A stretch of 64,000 bases of DNA. Source: an uncultured Bacteroidales bacterium (GTDB taxonomy: Bacteria > Bacteroidota > Bacteroidia > Bacteroidales > Paludibacteraceae). This document shows, in pieces, positions 8,814-18,715 of the stretch; within the stretch, counting starts at the first letter, position 1, and each line of letters begins with the position of its first letter. Under the pieces are notes generated by a model. That model saw only the letters and a program-made list of their open reading frames with translations. It was not told the DNA's origin and did no database searches. The position numbers and the translations under genes were made by a program. The stretch lies in the NCBI GenBank assembly GCA_900316125.1, contig ONBO01000015.1:1-64000 (forward strand). The letters are read 5' to 3'.

Positions 8814-11202
8814 TTGTCAGAACTTCTACTCCGTTTGCCTTAACAGTGATGGTCAGTATATTCTCATCAACCTTGAACTCACTATTATTAAACGGTGCTT
8901 TGTATTTTTTATTTTCTAGAATCTTAGGCAACAGCACTTTTATGCTCTTCTCCTCGTCACTCTTATTGAACACTACGATGGCAACCTTGCCAAAGTAGTT
9001 TCTGGCGTATGCCCAAACGTCATCTTCAAGTTTAAGCTCAATAAAGTCACCGTACATGAGAGGCAGACTGCTCTTACGCAGGCGGGCAAATTTTGATACT
9101 GCATCAAGCACTTTTTGCTCATGCTTGCTGAGCTGAGAGTCAAATCTCATCATTCTGCGGCAGTCTGGGTCATTTGCACCAGCGTCGCCTATCTCATCGC
9201 CGTAATAGATTACAGGGACACCTGGAATTGTCATGTTAAAGGCGTTGAGCTGAATAAGTTTGTCGTATGCAAGAGTGTCTGTCACAGATATCTCTCTAAG
9301 CCATCCGGCGGCTTTTGTGTCCTCGTCATAGCGTACATCGCCCGAAGCGTAGCATATAAAGCGAGCACGGTCATGGTTGCCTGAGATGTAACCCATAAGG
9401 TTATGGCAGCCGTATGTCTTGAGGCTCATATTCAGGGTGTTGCTTATGCGACTGAGGCTCTGGCCCTTTACGGCAAACACGTTAGAGGCGTCATCAGATA
9501 CATTGAAGTCAAACTGACCGTTCAGCATACCAGAGTTTACATAGCTGCTAATGAGTTTAGGACTGCCGTATGACTCGCCAATCTGGTAGATGTCCTTATG
9601 CTCAGGCAGCTCCACCTCCTTCTTGATCTTATAGGTGAGGGTTCTCCAGAAGTGCTCCTGCACATGCTTGCAGGCGTCATGGCGGAAACCGTCAAGGTCA
9701 TACTTGGTTATCCATGCCACGGCGGTGTCTGTCATGGTTTGAACAATCTCCTCACGTGAGTAGTCAAGGGTAGGCAGGAACTCGTCAAACCAAGTGCTCA
9801 GGCGGTGGTCATTCCAGCGCTCAAGGTTCTTGGTGCCGTCAGGCAGAATCAGAGGTGTGCATATTGTAGGGTCTTTCTGGAACATAGGGTGTTTTTCATG
9901 AACGTGGTTTGCCACGTAGTCAAGAATAACATTCATGCCGTGAGCATGAGCAGCCTCTACAAGCTGTTTCATCTCCTCATCAGTTCCAAAACGGAAGTCA
10001 ATCTTGCTTGAAGATATAGGCCAATAGCCGTGGTAGCCCGCAAATTTAGTCTTTACAGGCTTCTCCATGTTTGCATACGGCTCAAGAGGGTTCTGCACAA
10101 TAGGGGAGAGCCATACCGTGGTAATGCCCAGAGAATCAAAATATCCAGACTCTATCTTCTGGGTGATGCCGGCAAGGTCACCGCCTTGATAGTCACACTT
10201 AGGGTTGACATCGGGGCGGTTCATAGGATGGTCATTATCCTTATTACCGTTGTAGAAACGGTCCACAAGCAGAGAGTAGAGAATCTGACTGTGCTTGTCA
10301 TTACGTGTGATAAGGTTCACGTCAGTAACTGGCTTGCCATATTCCAGTGGGATAAGAATATCATTTGATATTCCGGAGTTATTGGCAGCCACCACTCTTA
10401 CGTAAGAGCGTTGCAGACTTTTGGCCTCTGATGGCATGTGAATTTTAAGGCTGCCTTCACTTTTGTCTATGAAGTAGTCAGGCAGTTTGTAGTTCTGCCA
10501 GTAGGCATAAACGCTTTCAACATCATTGAATGTGTTGAGAGTGAAGCTACTGCTTGAAGCCTCCGCTGATAGCAGGATAGGCGCCTCTCTCTGAGTTCCG
10601 TATACATGAAGTATTGAGTTGAACTTTCCAGAGTTGTTGTCAACCTTCTCAGGGTTGGTCTCATCATGGTTCCAGTCACCGTCACGCACAAGCTGGTAGA
10701 GGTATGTTCCCGGGGATATGCGGAAAGTAACCTCATATATGCCGTCACTGTTAAGTGTCAGGTCTGGGTGGTATGAAGGAACCCAGTCATTCATCTGGCC
10801 GGCAAGCTGTACTCTGTTCCAGCGTTTGCCCTGCGGGTTGTAGCGGAATGTGAACTCCACCTCATCAGTACGCTTGCAGAGCACACTGTAAGGCACGCCC
10901 TTTACCCAGATGGCAAGGTTCTGTAGCGGTTTCATCTTGCCTGCAGTCACCTTTATGTAGCTCTTATCCTCGCTGAGGTTCACGAGTAGCATTTTGTTAT
11001 CGCAGGTCACAGAGTCAATCTCCTCAGGCTCAAGGATATAATCCTTAGTGAGGATAACGTTAGGACCAGCCTCAAGAGTGATGAACGAGTTAAGCCCCAC
11101 GTCCACGCTATTTTCCGCGGGCAGCTCTAAAGAGTAATTCTTGCATCCGCCAAGAACAAGAGCGGAGATAAGTGCAAGAGATGAAACAACTGTTTTCTTC
11201 AT
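8806..11202 (-). CDS. GH13 alpha-amylase family lipoprotein of the alpha-glucan locus
   Basis: 798 residues. The N-terminus ends in a lipobox (SALVLGGC, Cys about 20), so the protein is a lipoprotein, probably displayed at the cell surface as SusG is. About residues 25-300 hold beta-sandwich modules; one resembles a starch-binding CBM48/E-set domain (AGQMNDWVPSY ... GTYLYQLVRDGDWNHD). The GH13 barrel follows, with region I LDYVANHV, region II DGFRHDACKH (catalytic Asp), region III IGESYG (catalytic Glu) and region IV GNHDRARF, then a C-terminal all-beta domain. It should cleave alpha-1,4-glucans into oligosaccharides for the SusCD porter encoded divergently. It lies 14 bases after the MFS gene. 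The family is sure; the precise specificity is not. Confidence 0.9.
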   Translation of the reverse strand: MKKTVVSSLALISALVLGGCKNYSLELPAENSVDVGLNSFITLEAGPNVILTKDYILEPEEIDSVTCDNKMLLVNLSEDKSYIKVTAGKMKPLQNLAIWVKGVPYSVLCKRTDEVEFTFRYNPQGKRWNRVQLAGQMNDWVPSYHPDLTLNSDGIYEVTFRISPGTYLYQLVRDGDWNHDETNPEKVDNNSGKFNSILHVYGTQREAPILLSAEASSSSFTLNTFNDVESVYAYWQNYKLPDYFIDKSEGSLKIHMPSEAKSLQRSYVRVVAANNSGISNDILIPLEYGKPVTDVNLITRNDKHSQILYSLLVDRFYNGNKDNDHPMNRPDVNPKCDYQGGDLAGITQKIESGYFDSLGITTVWLSPIVQNPLEPYANMEKPVKTKFAGYHGYWPISSSKIDFRFGTDEEMKQLVEAAHAHGMNVILDYVANHVHEKHPMFQKDPTICTPLILPDGTKNLERWNDHRLSTWFDEFLPTLDYSREEIVQTMTDTAVAWITKYDLDGFRHDACKHVQEHFWRTLTYKIKKEVELPEHKDIYQIGESYGSPKLISSYVNSGMLNGQFDFNVSDDASNVFAVKGQSLSRISNTLNMSLKTYGCHNLMGYISGNHDRARFICYASGDVRYDEDTKAAGWLREISVTDTLAYDKLIQLNAFNMTIPGVPVIYYGDEIGDAGANDPDCRRMMRFDSQLSKHEQKVLDAVSKFARLRKSSLPLMYGDFIELKLEDDVWAYARNYFGKVAIVVFNKSDEEKSIKVLLPKILENKKYKAPFNNSEFKVDENILTITVKANGVEVLTNE

Positions 11203-11216
11203 AGTATTTGTGATTT

Positions 11217-12554
11217 TTATTTTTTCTCCTTAATAAGATTTACGCATACAGCACCAATAAGAAGCAGTACGCCAGCCACCACAAGCATTGACTCCTGAGT
11301 GCCCACTATGTGCAGAATCATACCGCCGCATACGGCAGCTATAATCTGTGGCAGACAGATGGTGCAGTTGAAAAGGCCAAGGTAGAAGCCCATGTTGTCA
11401 CCCTTCAGAGAGTTTGTAAGAATTGTGAATGGTATGGCTAGCATTGCAGCCCATGTGGCGCCTATAAGAGCGTAGCTCACAAAGAGCAGATACTGGTCAT
11501 GTACAAAGTAGATTGATATAAAGCCAATTGCACCCACTATAAGGCTTATTGCGTAAGCCCACTTGTTACCTACACCCTTCTCAATAAGAGGCAGCAGACC
11601 AGCCCATATAAGAGAACCTATGGCCTGAACGGCGAATACAACGCCCACCCAGTTACCTGCATTCTGGAACTCAGCCACTTGTGTGCTCTCGCCGTCCCAG
11701 TTGAAGCAGAGTGATGCTATGGCACCGTTAGAGTATGTCCACATATACATAAAGGCTGACCAGCAGAAGAACTGTACAAGACCCACAGTCCAGAATGTGG
11801 AAGGAGCCTCCTTTAGCAGTGATATAAAGCCCTTGGATGCGCCCTTGCCTTCAGACTCTTCTTTCTTCTCAATCCCGTGGAACTCAGCATATTCCTGTGG
11901 GTTAAGCTCCTTTACTGTAACAAATGTGTAAAGCACGCACAGTAGCAGGATGGCTGCTCCAATGTAGAAACTCCACTTAACAGAATCAGGAATAACACCT
12001 TCTGGAGCCTCGTTTGCAATGCCAATCCAGGTAAAGAAGATAGGGAACATATAGCCCACAAGAGAACCTGCATTGCAGAGGAAAGACTGAATAGAGTAGG
12101 CAAGGCCCTTCTGCTCAGTGCTTACCATGTCGCCCACCATCATCTTGAACGGCTGCATGGCAATGTTAATTGATGTATCAAGGAAAATAAGCGAGAAGAG
12201 GCCGAACCACATGGCAGCGTTAAGCCCTAAGAAGAGCCCCTGCGCAAATGTAAAGTCACCGGCGTTAGGCAGCATGACCATAACAGCCACGGCTATAAGC
12301 GCACCCACAATAAGGTAAGGCTTTCTGCGCCCGAGGCTGCACCATGTCTTGTCAGAATACTTGCCCACAAGAGGCTGCACCAGCATACCCATAAGCGGCG
12401 GCAGAATCCAGAAGAAACTTAGCGTGTGAGGGTCTGCTCCTAGGGTTGCAAATATACGGCTGATATTAGCGCTCTGCAGAGCGTATGCAATCTGCACGCC
12501 AAAGAAGCCGAAACTAATGTTAAATAGTTTAGTGAATGATTGTTGTTTTTGCAT
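11217..12554 (-). CDS. MFS sugar transporter, SLC45/maltose-permease-like
   Basis: 445 residues with about twelve hydrophobic segments. The N-terminal half carries the MFS loop signature GKYSDKTWCSLGRRKPYLIVG, typical of the GPH/SLC45-like sugar transporters that flavobacterial and Bacteroidales maltodextrin loci use at the inner membrane. A long cytoplasmic loop rich in Lys/Glu (about 225-245) separates the halves. It should move maltose or short maltodextrins from periplasm to cytoplasm by proton or cation symport. It lies between the SusA-like GH13 (5 bases upstream) and the GH13 lipoprotein (14 bases downstream), so its role in alpha-glucan import is well supported by context. Confidence 0.88.
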   Translation of the reverse strand: MQKQQSFTKLFNISFGFFGVQIAYALQSANISRIFATLGADPHTLSFFWILPPLMGMLVQPLVGKYSDKTWCSLGRRKPYLIVGALIAVAVMVMLPNAGDFTFAQGLFLGLNAAMWFGLFSLIFLDTSINIAMQPFKMMVGDMVSTEQKGLAYSIQSFLCNAGSLVGYMFPIFFTWIGIANEAPEGVIPDSVKWSFYIGAAILLLCVLYTFVTVKELNPQEYAEFHGIEKKEESEGKGASKGFISLLKEAPSTFWTVGLVQFFCWSAFMYMWTYSNGAIASLCFNWDGESTQVAEFQNAGNWVGVVFAVQAIGSLIWAGLLPLIEKGVGNKWAYAISLIVGAIGFISIYFVHDQYLLFVSYALIGATWAAMLAIPFTILTNSLKGDNMGFYLGLFNCTICLPQIIAAVCGGMILHIVGTQESMLVVAGVLLLIGAVCVNLIKEKK

Positions 12555-12559
12555 AATAT

Positions 12560-14419
12560 TTAATTCTCAATTTTAATAATATACGCTGACTTGCCAGGTA
12601 TAGAGAACTTGCGTGTTAAGTCAATAACCTTTCCCGATGTTATTTCGGTGCCCTTCTCAGCACCTTCAAACAGCTCTTTGTAGCGGTCAGGTGAAACAAG
12701 CTGAGCATTTGTGGAGTTGTTGAACACCATCATCACACGCTCGCCCTCAGCCTCACGAGAGAACACGTAGATGCCGTTATAAGGGATAAACTGAGTCATT
12801 TTGCCGCTCTGCAGAGCCTTGCTGTTTTTGCGGAACTGCAGAATGGAGCGCATATAGTTGAACACCTCGTTCTCCTCGTCTGTTCTGCCTTCTGCGGTGA
12901 AAGCGTTGCGTGTGTCATCCTTCCAGCCGCCAGGGAAGTCAAAACGGTAGCCCTCATAGTTGCCAGGAATGCCCTCAAGCATAATCTCATCACCAGCATA
13001 AATCTGCGGGTAACCTCTTACGGTCAGGAACATGGCAATACCCATCTTGTATTTGTTGACATCCCTCTTAACGGCGCCAGAGAAGCGGTCGATATCGTGG
13101 TTGTCAAGGAAATTCATAATCATATCAGTGTTAGGATATGCAAAATCCTGAGCAAAGTGAGCGTAAAACTTAGACATTCCGTGGTCCCAGCCGTCACGCT
13201 CATTGAAAGCCTCATGCAGCTTGTCCTTGAGCACAAAGTCCATGACACTCTGAAGGTTAGAGTCAAAGCCATCCTTGTTATTATTGCCAGACTGGTAGTA
13301 GGCAATTTCAAGAGGAGACTTAACCCAGCACTCACCCACAATATGCAGGTTAGGGTACTCATCAAGGAAAGTCTTCATAAAGCGGCTTGCCACATGAATC
13401 TCATTGTAAGGATATGTATCCACGCGCAGACCGTCAACATTGCCGTACTCAATCCACCAAATGTACACCTGTGAAAGATATTTGAAGAGTAGCGGGTTCT
13501 CAAGGTTCAGGTCAGGCATATTGCCAGAAAACCAGCCCTTCTCAAGCACCTCGATGTCAGCCTTGGAGGCGTGAGGGTCTGTCCATGCAGTCATTCTGTA
13601 GTTTGAGCTGGTGTATGTAGGCCACTGGTGAATCCAGTCCTCGGTAGGCAGGTCCTTAATCCAGTAGTGAACTATGCCGCAGTGGTTAGGCACCACATCA
13701 AGAATCAGCTTGATGCCATGAGCGTGGCAGCTGTCAGAGAGGTTGCGGTAAACCTTGTTAGAACCAAGGCGTGGGTCTACGTTAAAGTAATCACCCTCAG
13801 CGTAGTGGTGGTAAGAATACTGAGAGTCATTGTTATCAAAGAATGGAGTTATCCATAGGGCTGTTATGCCAAGGTCCTCAAGGTAACCGAGGTGGTCTAT
13901 AACGCCTTGAATATCACCACCATGGCGTTTGCCTAAATCTTTACGGTTTACGCCTTGCAGATATCCTTTGACGCTGTCATTGGAGTAGTCGCCGTTTGCA
14001 AAACGGTCTGGCATAAGCAGATACATGGCATCCTCAGGCCCGAAACTTGTCCTCTCACGGCTGCCTTCACGGCGCTCATTAAGAGTGTACTTGCACTTTG
14101 CAACAGTCTTCTTGTCCTTCTTAAACACTATGTTGAAAGTGCCAGGCTTGGTGGCCGGGTCAATGTTTAGGAACACAAACAGGTAATTAGGATTCCCCAC
14201 AGCCTCAGTCTTAGTTACTGTTACGCCGCTGTAGTCAATCTCCACAGAGGCGTCTCCTATGTTCTTGCCGTAGCACTGGAGCATAAGTTCAGGATTGTTC
14301 ATGCCAACCCACCAGCTCACCGGCTCAATCTTATTCACGCAGGGCTTCTCTTGCTTTTGTGCGGCAAACGCACCGCCGCAGAACAGAAGCAGAGTAGTTA
14401 ATAGTAGTATCTTCTTCAT
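12560..14419 (-). CDS. susA: SusA-like neopullulanase/cyclomaltodextrinase (GH13)
   Basis: 619 residues, almost the length of Bacteroides SusA (617 as I recall). A signal peptide (MKKILLLTTLLLFCGGAFAA) is followed by the cyclomaltodextrinase N-terminal Ig-like domain (about 25-125), the GH13 barrel, and a C-terminal cyclomaltodextrinase domain. Catalytic regions: LDVVPNHCG (I), DGLRVDTYPY with the nucleophile Asp (II), VGECW with the acid/base Glu (III) and FLDNHD (IV). It should act in the periplasm on maltodextrins and cyclodextrins brought in by SusCD. It is 48 bases after the lacI-type gene and 5 bases before the MFS gene, so the three form an operon. The symbol is by similarity to the sus system. 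Confidence 0.92.
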   Translation of the reverse strand: MKKILLLTTLLLFCGGAFAAQKQEKPCVNKIEPVSWWVGMNNPELMLQCYGKNIGDASVEIDYSGVTVTKTEAVGNPNYLFVFLNIDPATKPGTFNIVFKKDKKTVAKCKYTLNERREGSRERTSFGPEDAMYLLMPDRFANGDYSNDSVKGYLQGVNRKDLGKRHGGDIQGVIDHLGYLEDLGITALWITPFFDNNDSQYSYHHYAEGDYFNVDPRLGSNKVYRNLSDSCHAHGIKLILDVVPNHCGIVHYWIKDLPTEDWIHQWPTYTSSNYRMTAWTDPHASKADIEVLEKGWFSGNMPDLNLENPLLFKYLSQVYIWWIEYGNVDGLRVDTYPYNEIHVASRFMKTFLDEYPNLHIVGECWVKSPLEIAYYQSGNNNKDGFDSNLQSVMDFVLKDKLHEAFNERDGWDHGMSKFYAHFAQDFAYPNTDMIMNFLDNHDIDRFSGAVKRDVNKYKMGIAMFLTVRGYPQIYAGDEIMLEGIPGNYEGYRFDFPGGWKDDTRNAFTAEGRTDEENEVFNYMRSILQFRKNSKALQSGKMTQFIPYNGIYVFSREAEGERVMMVFNNSTNAQLVSPDRYKELFEGAEKGTEITSGKVIDLTRKFSIPGKSAYIIKIEN

Positions 14420-14467
14420 ATAGTAATTTTCAACTTTATTCGCACTTTGTGCTCATCAATACGTCAA

Positions 14468-15475
14468 CTATTTAGTTGTGTTCCTCTTTATCAGTCTTGT
14501 TTCAATCACAGTGTGGGTGAATGGAATATCCTCCTTGCTCTCCATTCTCTCAATAAGGCGGCGGCACGCGGTGGCGCCAATCTCATAGCCGTTCTGCTCC
14601 ACGGTGGTGAGCTCAGGGTCAGAGATGCGGGCCACGGTTCCGTCTCCAAAACCGCAGATGGAGATATCCTCAGGGATTCTCAGACCGGCATGCTTTACAG
14701 CGTAGATTATGCCGGATGCTGTATAGTCATTAACGGAAAAGAATGCGTCAGGGCAGTTCTTCAGTTGAAGAACTTTTGGCGTGAGCTCAATGGCGGCATC
14801 GCGGTTATCACACTCAAAAATAAGCTCATCGTCTATCTCAATGCCGTGGTTCTTGAGAGCCTCTATGTAACCACGCTTGCGCTCTTGTGAGAGTTTCAGG
14901 TGCTCTGGTGCGCCGTAGAATGCAATGCGCTTGCAGCCAGTCTCTATAAGGTGGCTCACTGCTGCGTAGGCGCCGCTATAGTCATCTGCCACCACCTGGT
15001 CTGTCTCCAGCTCAGAGCTTACACGGTCAAAGAAAACTATAGGAAGATCATCTTCAATGGCCTCCTTAAAGTGGTCAAACTTGGTTGTGCTCTTTGAAAT
15101 AGAGGCAAGAAGACCCGATACGTGAGACGCCATCAGGGTGTCAAGGCAGTCAACCTCCTTGTCATATTGCTCGGATGACTGGCACAAAATTACATTATAT
15201 CCCTTCCTGCTTGCTGCGTCTTCAATACCGGCAAGCACAGAAGCAAAGAAATTGTGAACCATGTCAGGCACTATTACACCTATTATATTAGTGCGCTGTT
15301 TTTTCAAGCTTAGCGCAATGGCGTTAGGCTTGTAGTGATTAACCTTGGCGTATGCCTGAACCTTCTCTCTAGTTTTTTTACTAATGTCAGGATGGTCCTG
15401 TAGTGCGCGTGAAACGGTAGATGGGGAGATACCAAGCGCTTTTGCAATGTCTTTAATGGTAATTTGTGGTCTCAT
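14468..15475 (-). CDS. LacI-family transcriptional regulator of the alpha-glucan locus
   Basis: 335 residues from the ATG at 15475. An in-frame upstream start at 15595 would add 40 basic residues not typical of LacI proteins and lies upstream of the best promoter box, so I reject it. The helix-turn-helix TIKDIAKALGISPSTVSRAL starts at residue 6, followed by the hinge helix KPNAIALSLKKQRTNIIGVI and a periplasmic-binding-protein-like ligand domain (about 60-335). It is transcribed away from the SusC operon, and the 255-base region between should hold its operators. In the classical Bacteroides sus system the regulator is SusR; a LacI regulator beside an MFS gene is more like flavobacterial and some Prevotella-like alpha-glucan loci. 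The effector is probably a maltodextrin (inference). Confidence 0.92.
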   Translation of the reverse strand: MRPQITIKDIAKALGISPSTVSRALQDHPDISKKTREKVQAYAKVNHYKPNAIALSLKKQRTNIIGVIVPDMVHNFFASVLAGIEDAASRKGYNVILCQSSEQYDKEVDCLDTLMASHVSGLLASISKSTTKFDHFKEAIEDDLPIVFFDRVSSELETDQVVADDYSGAYAAVSHLIETGCKRIAFYGAPEHLKLSQERKRGYIEALKNHGIEIDDELIFECDNRDAAIELTPKVLQLKNCPDAFFSVNDYTASGIIYAVKHAGLRIPEDISICGFGDGTVARISDPELTTVEQNGYEIGATACRRLIERMESKEDIPFTHTVIETRLIKRNTTK

Positions 15476-15511
15476 AGTATGAATAATTTTCTTATAACCG
15501 CTTTTAATTCG

Positions 15512-15543
15512 CAAATTTATAGAAAAAAAACGGTTTCTGCAAC
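15512..15543 (-). promoter_or_regulatory. lacI-type gene promoter
   Basis: Minus strand GTTG (15543-15540), a 20-base spacer, then TAAATTTG (15519-15512), a match to TTTG-N20-TAnnTTTG with one change in the -33 box. It predicts a leader of about 30 nt before the ATG at 15475. The divergent susC promoter has the same GTTG variant. No clear LacI-type palindromic operator was visible by eye. Confidence 0.6.
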
Positions 15544-15650
15544 ATTTGCGGAAAAAATGTGAAAAGGTTTGCGTTAAGGTTAATTTTTTTAACAATTAGG
15601 TACTAAAATATCTTAAAAATGCATCTGAATACAAAAAAAGAGGGTGAAAA

Positions 15651-15682
15651 GTTGCGACTGTCTAAAAAGAGTAGTATATTTG
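15651..15682 (+). promoter_or_regulatory. susC operon promoter
   Basis: GTTG at 15651-15654, a 20-base spacer and TATATTTG at 15675-15682. The predicted leader of about 45 nt ends in an AT-rich stretch with CCTATTTATTAACCT at 15702-15716, which recurs in the leader of the fourth gene of the operon. Confidence 0.65.
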
Positions 15683-15730
15683 TAAACTCAATTTGGAATA
15701 AACCTATTTATTAACCTTAAAAAACTATTT

Positions 15731-18697
15731 ATGAAAAAATCACTACTAAAGACTTTGCTGCTTTCTTTAGTATCGTTGCTGTCAGCGGTTGGTGCATACG
15801 CGCAAGTGACCATCACAGGTAACGTTACCGATGAGAGCGGTGAACCTGTTATTGGAGCGTATATTACGCTTGAGAGTGATAAGTCTGTTGGTACAATTAC
15901 TGACTTTGACGGTAATTATGAACTTTCAGTTCCTGCCAACTCAAATCTTATCTTTACCTACACAGGTTATGAGGATCAGGTAATCAACACCTCAGGAAAG
16001 ACTTCTGTTAATGTGGTACTTAAAGAGTCTACATCAGTACTTGAAGAGGTTGTGGCCGTAGGTTACGGTTCTCAAAAGGCAAAGGAGATCACATCTTCTG
16101 TTGCAAGTGTGAAATCAGAAAACTTTAATACTGGTGTAAAGGGTAGCCCTGTAGGCCTTATCCAAGGTAAGGTTGCCGGTCTTACCATTACAAACACTGC
16201 GGGTGGTGACCCTACCAGCACAGGCTTGAATGTGCAGATTCGTGGTACGTCAACACTTGACGCAGGTGCAGGCTCAACACCTCTTTATATTGTGGATGGT
16301 GTTCCTGTATCTAATATTGATAATATCGCTCCTGATGATATCGCTTCAATGGACGTTCTTAAGGACGGTTCTTCAGCTGCTATCTATGGTACACGTGGTA
16401 CAAACGGTGTAATTCTTATTACTACCAAACGTGGTTCATCTTCAGAGGGTGTTGAGTGCGGTACCACTACATTTGAGTATTCAGGTTACGTATCTCTGGC
16501 ACACCAGACTGGTAGTGATGGTATGACAACTGTAAAAGACTACACCACAATGAGCGAGTGGACAAACGGTGTCTTCACAGGTTTGAACCATGGCAGCTAT
16601 AATGATTATGCAGCCATGATATCACGTGAGGTGCCTGTTACTACAAACCACAACTTCGCTATCAGCGGTGCTACCAAAAAGTTCAGCTACCGTGGTTCTG
16701 TAAACTACAAGTATGCTGAGGGTATCACAAACAAACGTAATGAGATTAACGCTAAGTTCTCTGCTAACCAGAAGGCACTTAACGGCTGGTTGGATTTGCA
16801 GTATGACTTCTCTTACATGCACTACAAGAATGATAAGGATTGGGCACAGTATGATATGTGTGCTACTCTTAACCCTACATATCCTGTATATGACAAGAGC
16901 ACAAAGTCTGGTTTCTATTATGTTGAGGCATCAGGTTTCTCTAACCCTATAGAGCCATACGTACTTAATGAGGAGTATGGTGACGGAAACTTCTTCCGTG
17001 GATCTGTACGTGCCACAATCAACATTCTTCCTGTTCCAGGCCTTAAGATTAACGCCTTTGCCGCTATGGAGGAGGGTGACAACTACAACTACAAGTACAA
17101 CAGCTTGAAGTACACTGTTTCTCCAGATGACGCCGGTAAGGCCGTACGTTATCAGGAGCGTAACATTAACCTTCTTTTTGAGGGTACTGTTGACTACTCT
17201 AAGCAGTGGGGCAACCACAGTCTTGCTCTTGTAGGTGGTTTCTCTTATCAGCAGTTCTCATCTGATAACTCTACAATGGAGAATGCAGGCTTTAGCACAG
17301 ATAACATAAAGTACTACAAGATGCAGGAGGGTGATGCTGAAAAGACAAAGATGAACATAAGCTCTTACAGAGGCTTTAATGCACTTGCATCAGCATTTGC
17401 CCGTGCAAACTATAACTACAAAGAGAAATACCTGCTTTCTGCTTCAATCCGTGCTGAGGGCTCTTCCCGTTTTGGTAAGAACAACCGTTGGGGCTGGTTC
17501 CCTGCAACATCAGTTGGTTGGCGTATAAGCGGTGAGGATTTCATGAAAGACGCTAAGAACGTTGATGACCTCAAGCTCCGTTTCGGTTTCGGTATCACAG
17601 GTAACAACCTTGGTCAGGATCTTGCTTCTAAGGAGCTTCTCCAATCGGGTGGTACATTCTGGTACAACGGCGCATGGGTTAAGTCTTACACTGTTAAGCA
17701 GAACGCTAATGATGACCTTCGTTGGGAGCGCAAGTTTGAGTACAACCTTGGTGTTGACTTCGCATTCCTTAACAAGCGTTTGAACGGTAGCTTAGACCTC
17801 TATATGCGTAACACAAAAGACCTTCTCTATTGGTATGACGTACCAGTTCCTCCATATCAGTACTCAAGCTTGCTTGCCAATGCTGGTGAGATTACCGCAA
17901 TGGGTATAGAGCTTGCCCTTACAGGTGTGCCTGTAAAGACAAAGAACTGGCAGTGGACATCTACATGGACCATGGCGTTTGACAAGAGTAAGATTGTTTC
18001 TCTGTCAGATCCTTCTAAGGGCCTTAACTATACAGAGGTTTCTAAAGGTGGTGTAGGTGGTAACGGTCTTAACTCTACAACTACACAGATTATACGTGAG
18101 GGTGAGGCTATAGGTATCTTCTACGGCTATAAGGTAAAAGAGGTTGTTGACCACAAGCTTGTTTATGAAGACCTTGACGGTGATGGTAGTATCACTGAGG
18201 CTGATAAGACCATCATAGGTAAGGCTCAGCCACTCTTCACATACGGTTGGAACAACACTATTAAGTATAAATGGTTTGATCTTACCATCTTCTTCCGTGG
18301 TATGGTTGGCAACAAGATTCTCAACGTAACACGTTGGGCATACACCCCAAGTGTTGACGGTGTTCAGGCTAACCAGGTTTACAAGAAGACCACAGAGGCT
18401 ATTGCAACTGGTAACGGTGCATACCGTGACAGTAAGTTCTCTGACTACTGGCTTGAGGATGGCTCATTCCTCAAGTGTGATAACATTACACTTGGCTGTA
18501 CCATACCTCTAAAGGCTAACAAATACATCCAGCACATGAGAGTATACGTAACAGGTCAGAACCTGTTCACCATTACCAAGTACTCAGGTCTTGACCCAGA
18601 GGTTAACGTATCTGCTATTGATGGTGCTGGTATCCAATACGTAAGTTTCTATCCAAGAGTTAGCAGTTATCTGCTCGGACTTAATATGACATTCTAA
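15731..18697 (+). CDS. susC: SusC-type TonB-dependent outer-membrane transporter
   Basis: 988 residues. A signal peptide ending in AYAQ is followed by a CarboxypepD_reg-like domain (ITGNVTDESGEPVIGAYITL, residues 28-47), the TonB-box region (VLEEVVAVGYG, about 107-117), the plug domain with the LYIVDGVPV signature, and a 22-strand barrel ending in an aromatic residue (LGLNMTF). These are SusC hallmarks. With SusD it forms the lid-and-barrel importer for oligosaccharides; the divergent GH13 and MFS genes point to maltodextrins. It is first in a four-gene plus-strand operon driven by the promoter just upstream and probably repressed or activated by the adjacent LacI protein. The symbol is by family, as sus-like. 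Confidence 0.94.
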   Translation: MKKSLLKTLLLSLVSLLSAVGAYAQVTITGNVTDESGEPVIGAYITLESDKSVGTITDFDGNYELSVPANSNLIFTYTGYEDQVINTSGKTSVNVVLKESTSVLEEVVAVGYGSQKAKEITSSVASVKSENFNTGVKGSPVGLIQGKVAGLTITNTAGGDPTSTGLNVQIRGTSTLDAGAGSTPLYIVDGVPVSNIDNIAPDDIASMDVLKDGSSAAIYGTRGTNGVILITTKRGSSSEGVECGTTTFEYSGYVSLAHQTGSDGMTTVKDYTTMSEWTNGVFTGLNHGSYNDYAAMISREVPVTTNHNFAISGATKKFSYRGSVNYKYAEGITNKRNEINAKFSANQKALNGWLDLQYDFSYMHYKNDKDWAQYDMCATLNPTYPVYDKSTKSGFYYVEASGFSNPIEPYVLNEEYGDGNFFRGSVRATINILPVPGLKINAFAAMEEGDNYNYKYNSLKYTVSPDDAGKAVRYQERNINLLFEGTVDYSKQWGNHSLALVGGFSYQQFSSDNSTMENAGFSTDNIKYYKMQEGDAEKTKMNISSYRGFNALASAFARANYNYKEKYLLSASIRAEGSSRFGKNNRWGWFPATSVGWRISGEDFMKDAKNVDDLKLRFGFGITGNNLGQDLASKELLQSGGTFWYNGAWVKSYTVKQNANDDLRWERKFEYNLGVDFAFLNKRLNGSLDLYMRNTKDLLYWYDVPVPPYQYSSLLANAGEITAMGIELALTGVPVKTKNWQWTSTWTMAFDKSKIVSLSDPSKGLNYTEVSKGGVGGNGLNSTTTQIIREGEAIGIFYGYKVKEVVDHKLVYEDLDGDGSITEADKTIIGKAQPLFTYGWNNTIKYKWFDLTIFFRGMVGNKILNVTRWAYTPSVDGVQANQVYKKTTEAIATGNGAYRDSKFSDYWLEDGSFLKCDNITLGCTIPLKANKYIQHMRVYVTGQNLFTITKYSGLDPEVNVSAIDGAGIQYVSFYPRVSSYLLGLNMTF

Positions 18698-18701
18698 TTT
18701 G

Positions 18702-18708
18702 AAAGGAG
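18702..18708 (+). promoter_or_regulatory. Strong Shine-Dalgarno before susD
   Basis: AAAGGAG at 18702-18708, seven bases before the susD ATG at 18716. Such a good SD is unusual in this window and in Bacteroidetes generally, where most genes lack one; here it marks the start of the second gene of the operon. Confidence 0.7.
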
Positions 18709-18715
18709 ATAAGAT

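Noticed and set aside
15475..15595. Longer N-terminus for the LacI-type regulator (start at 15595)
   Set aside because: It adds 40 basic residues before the conserved HTH and runs across the best promoter box (15512-15543).
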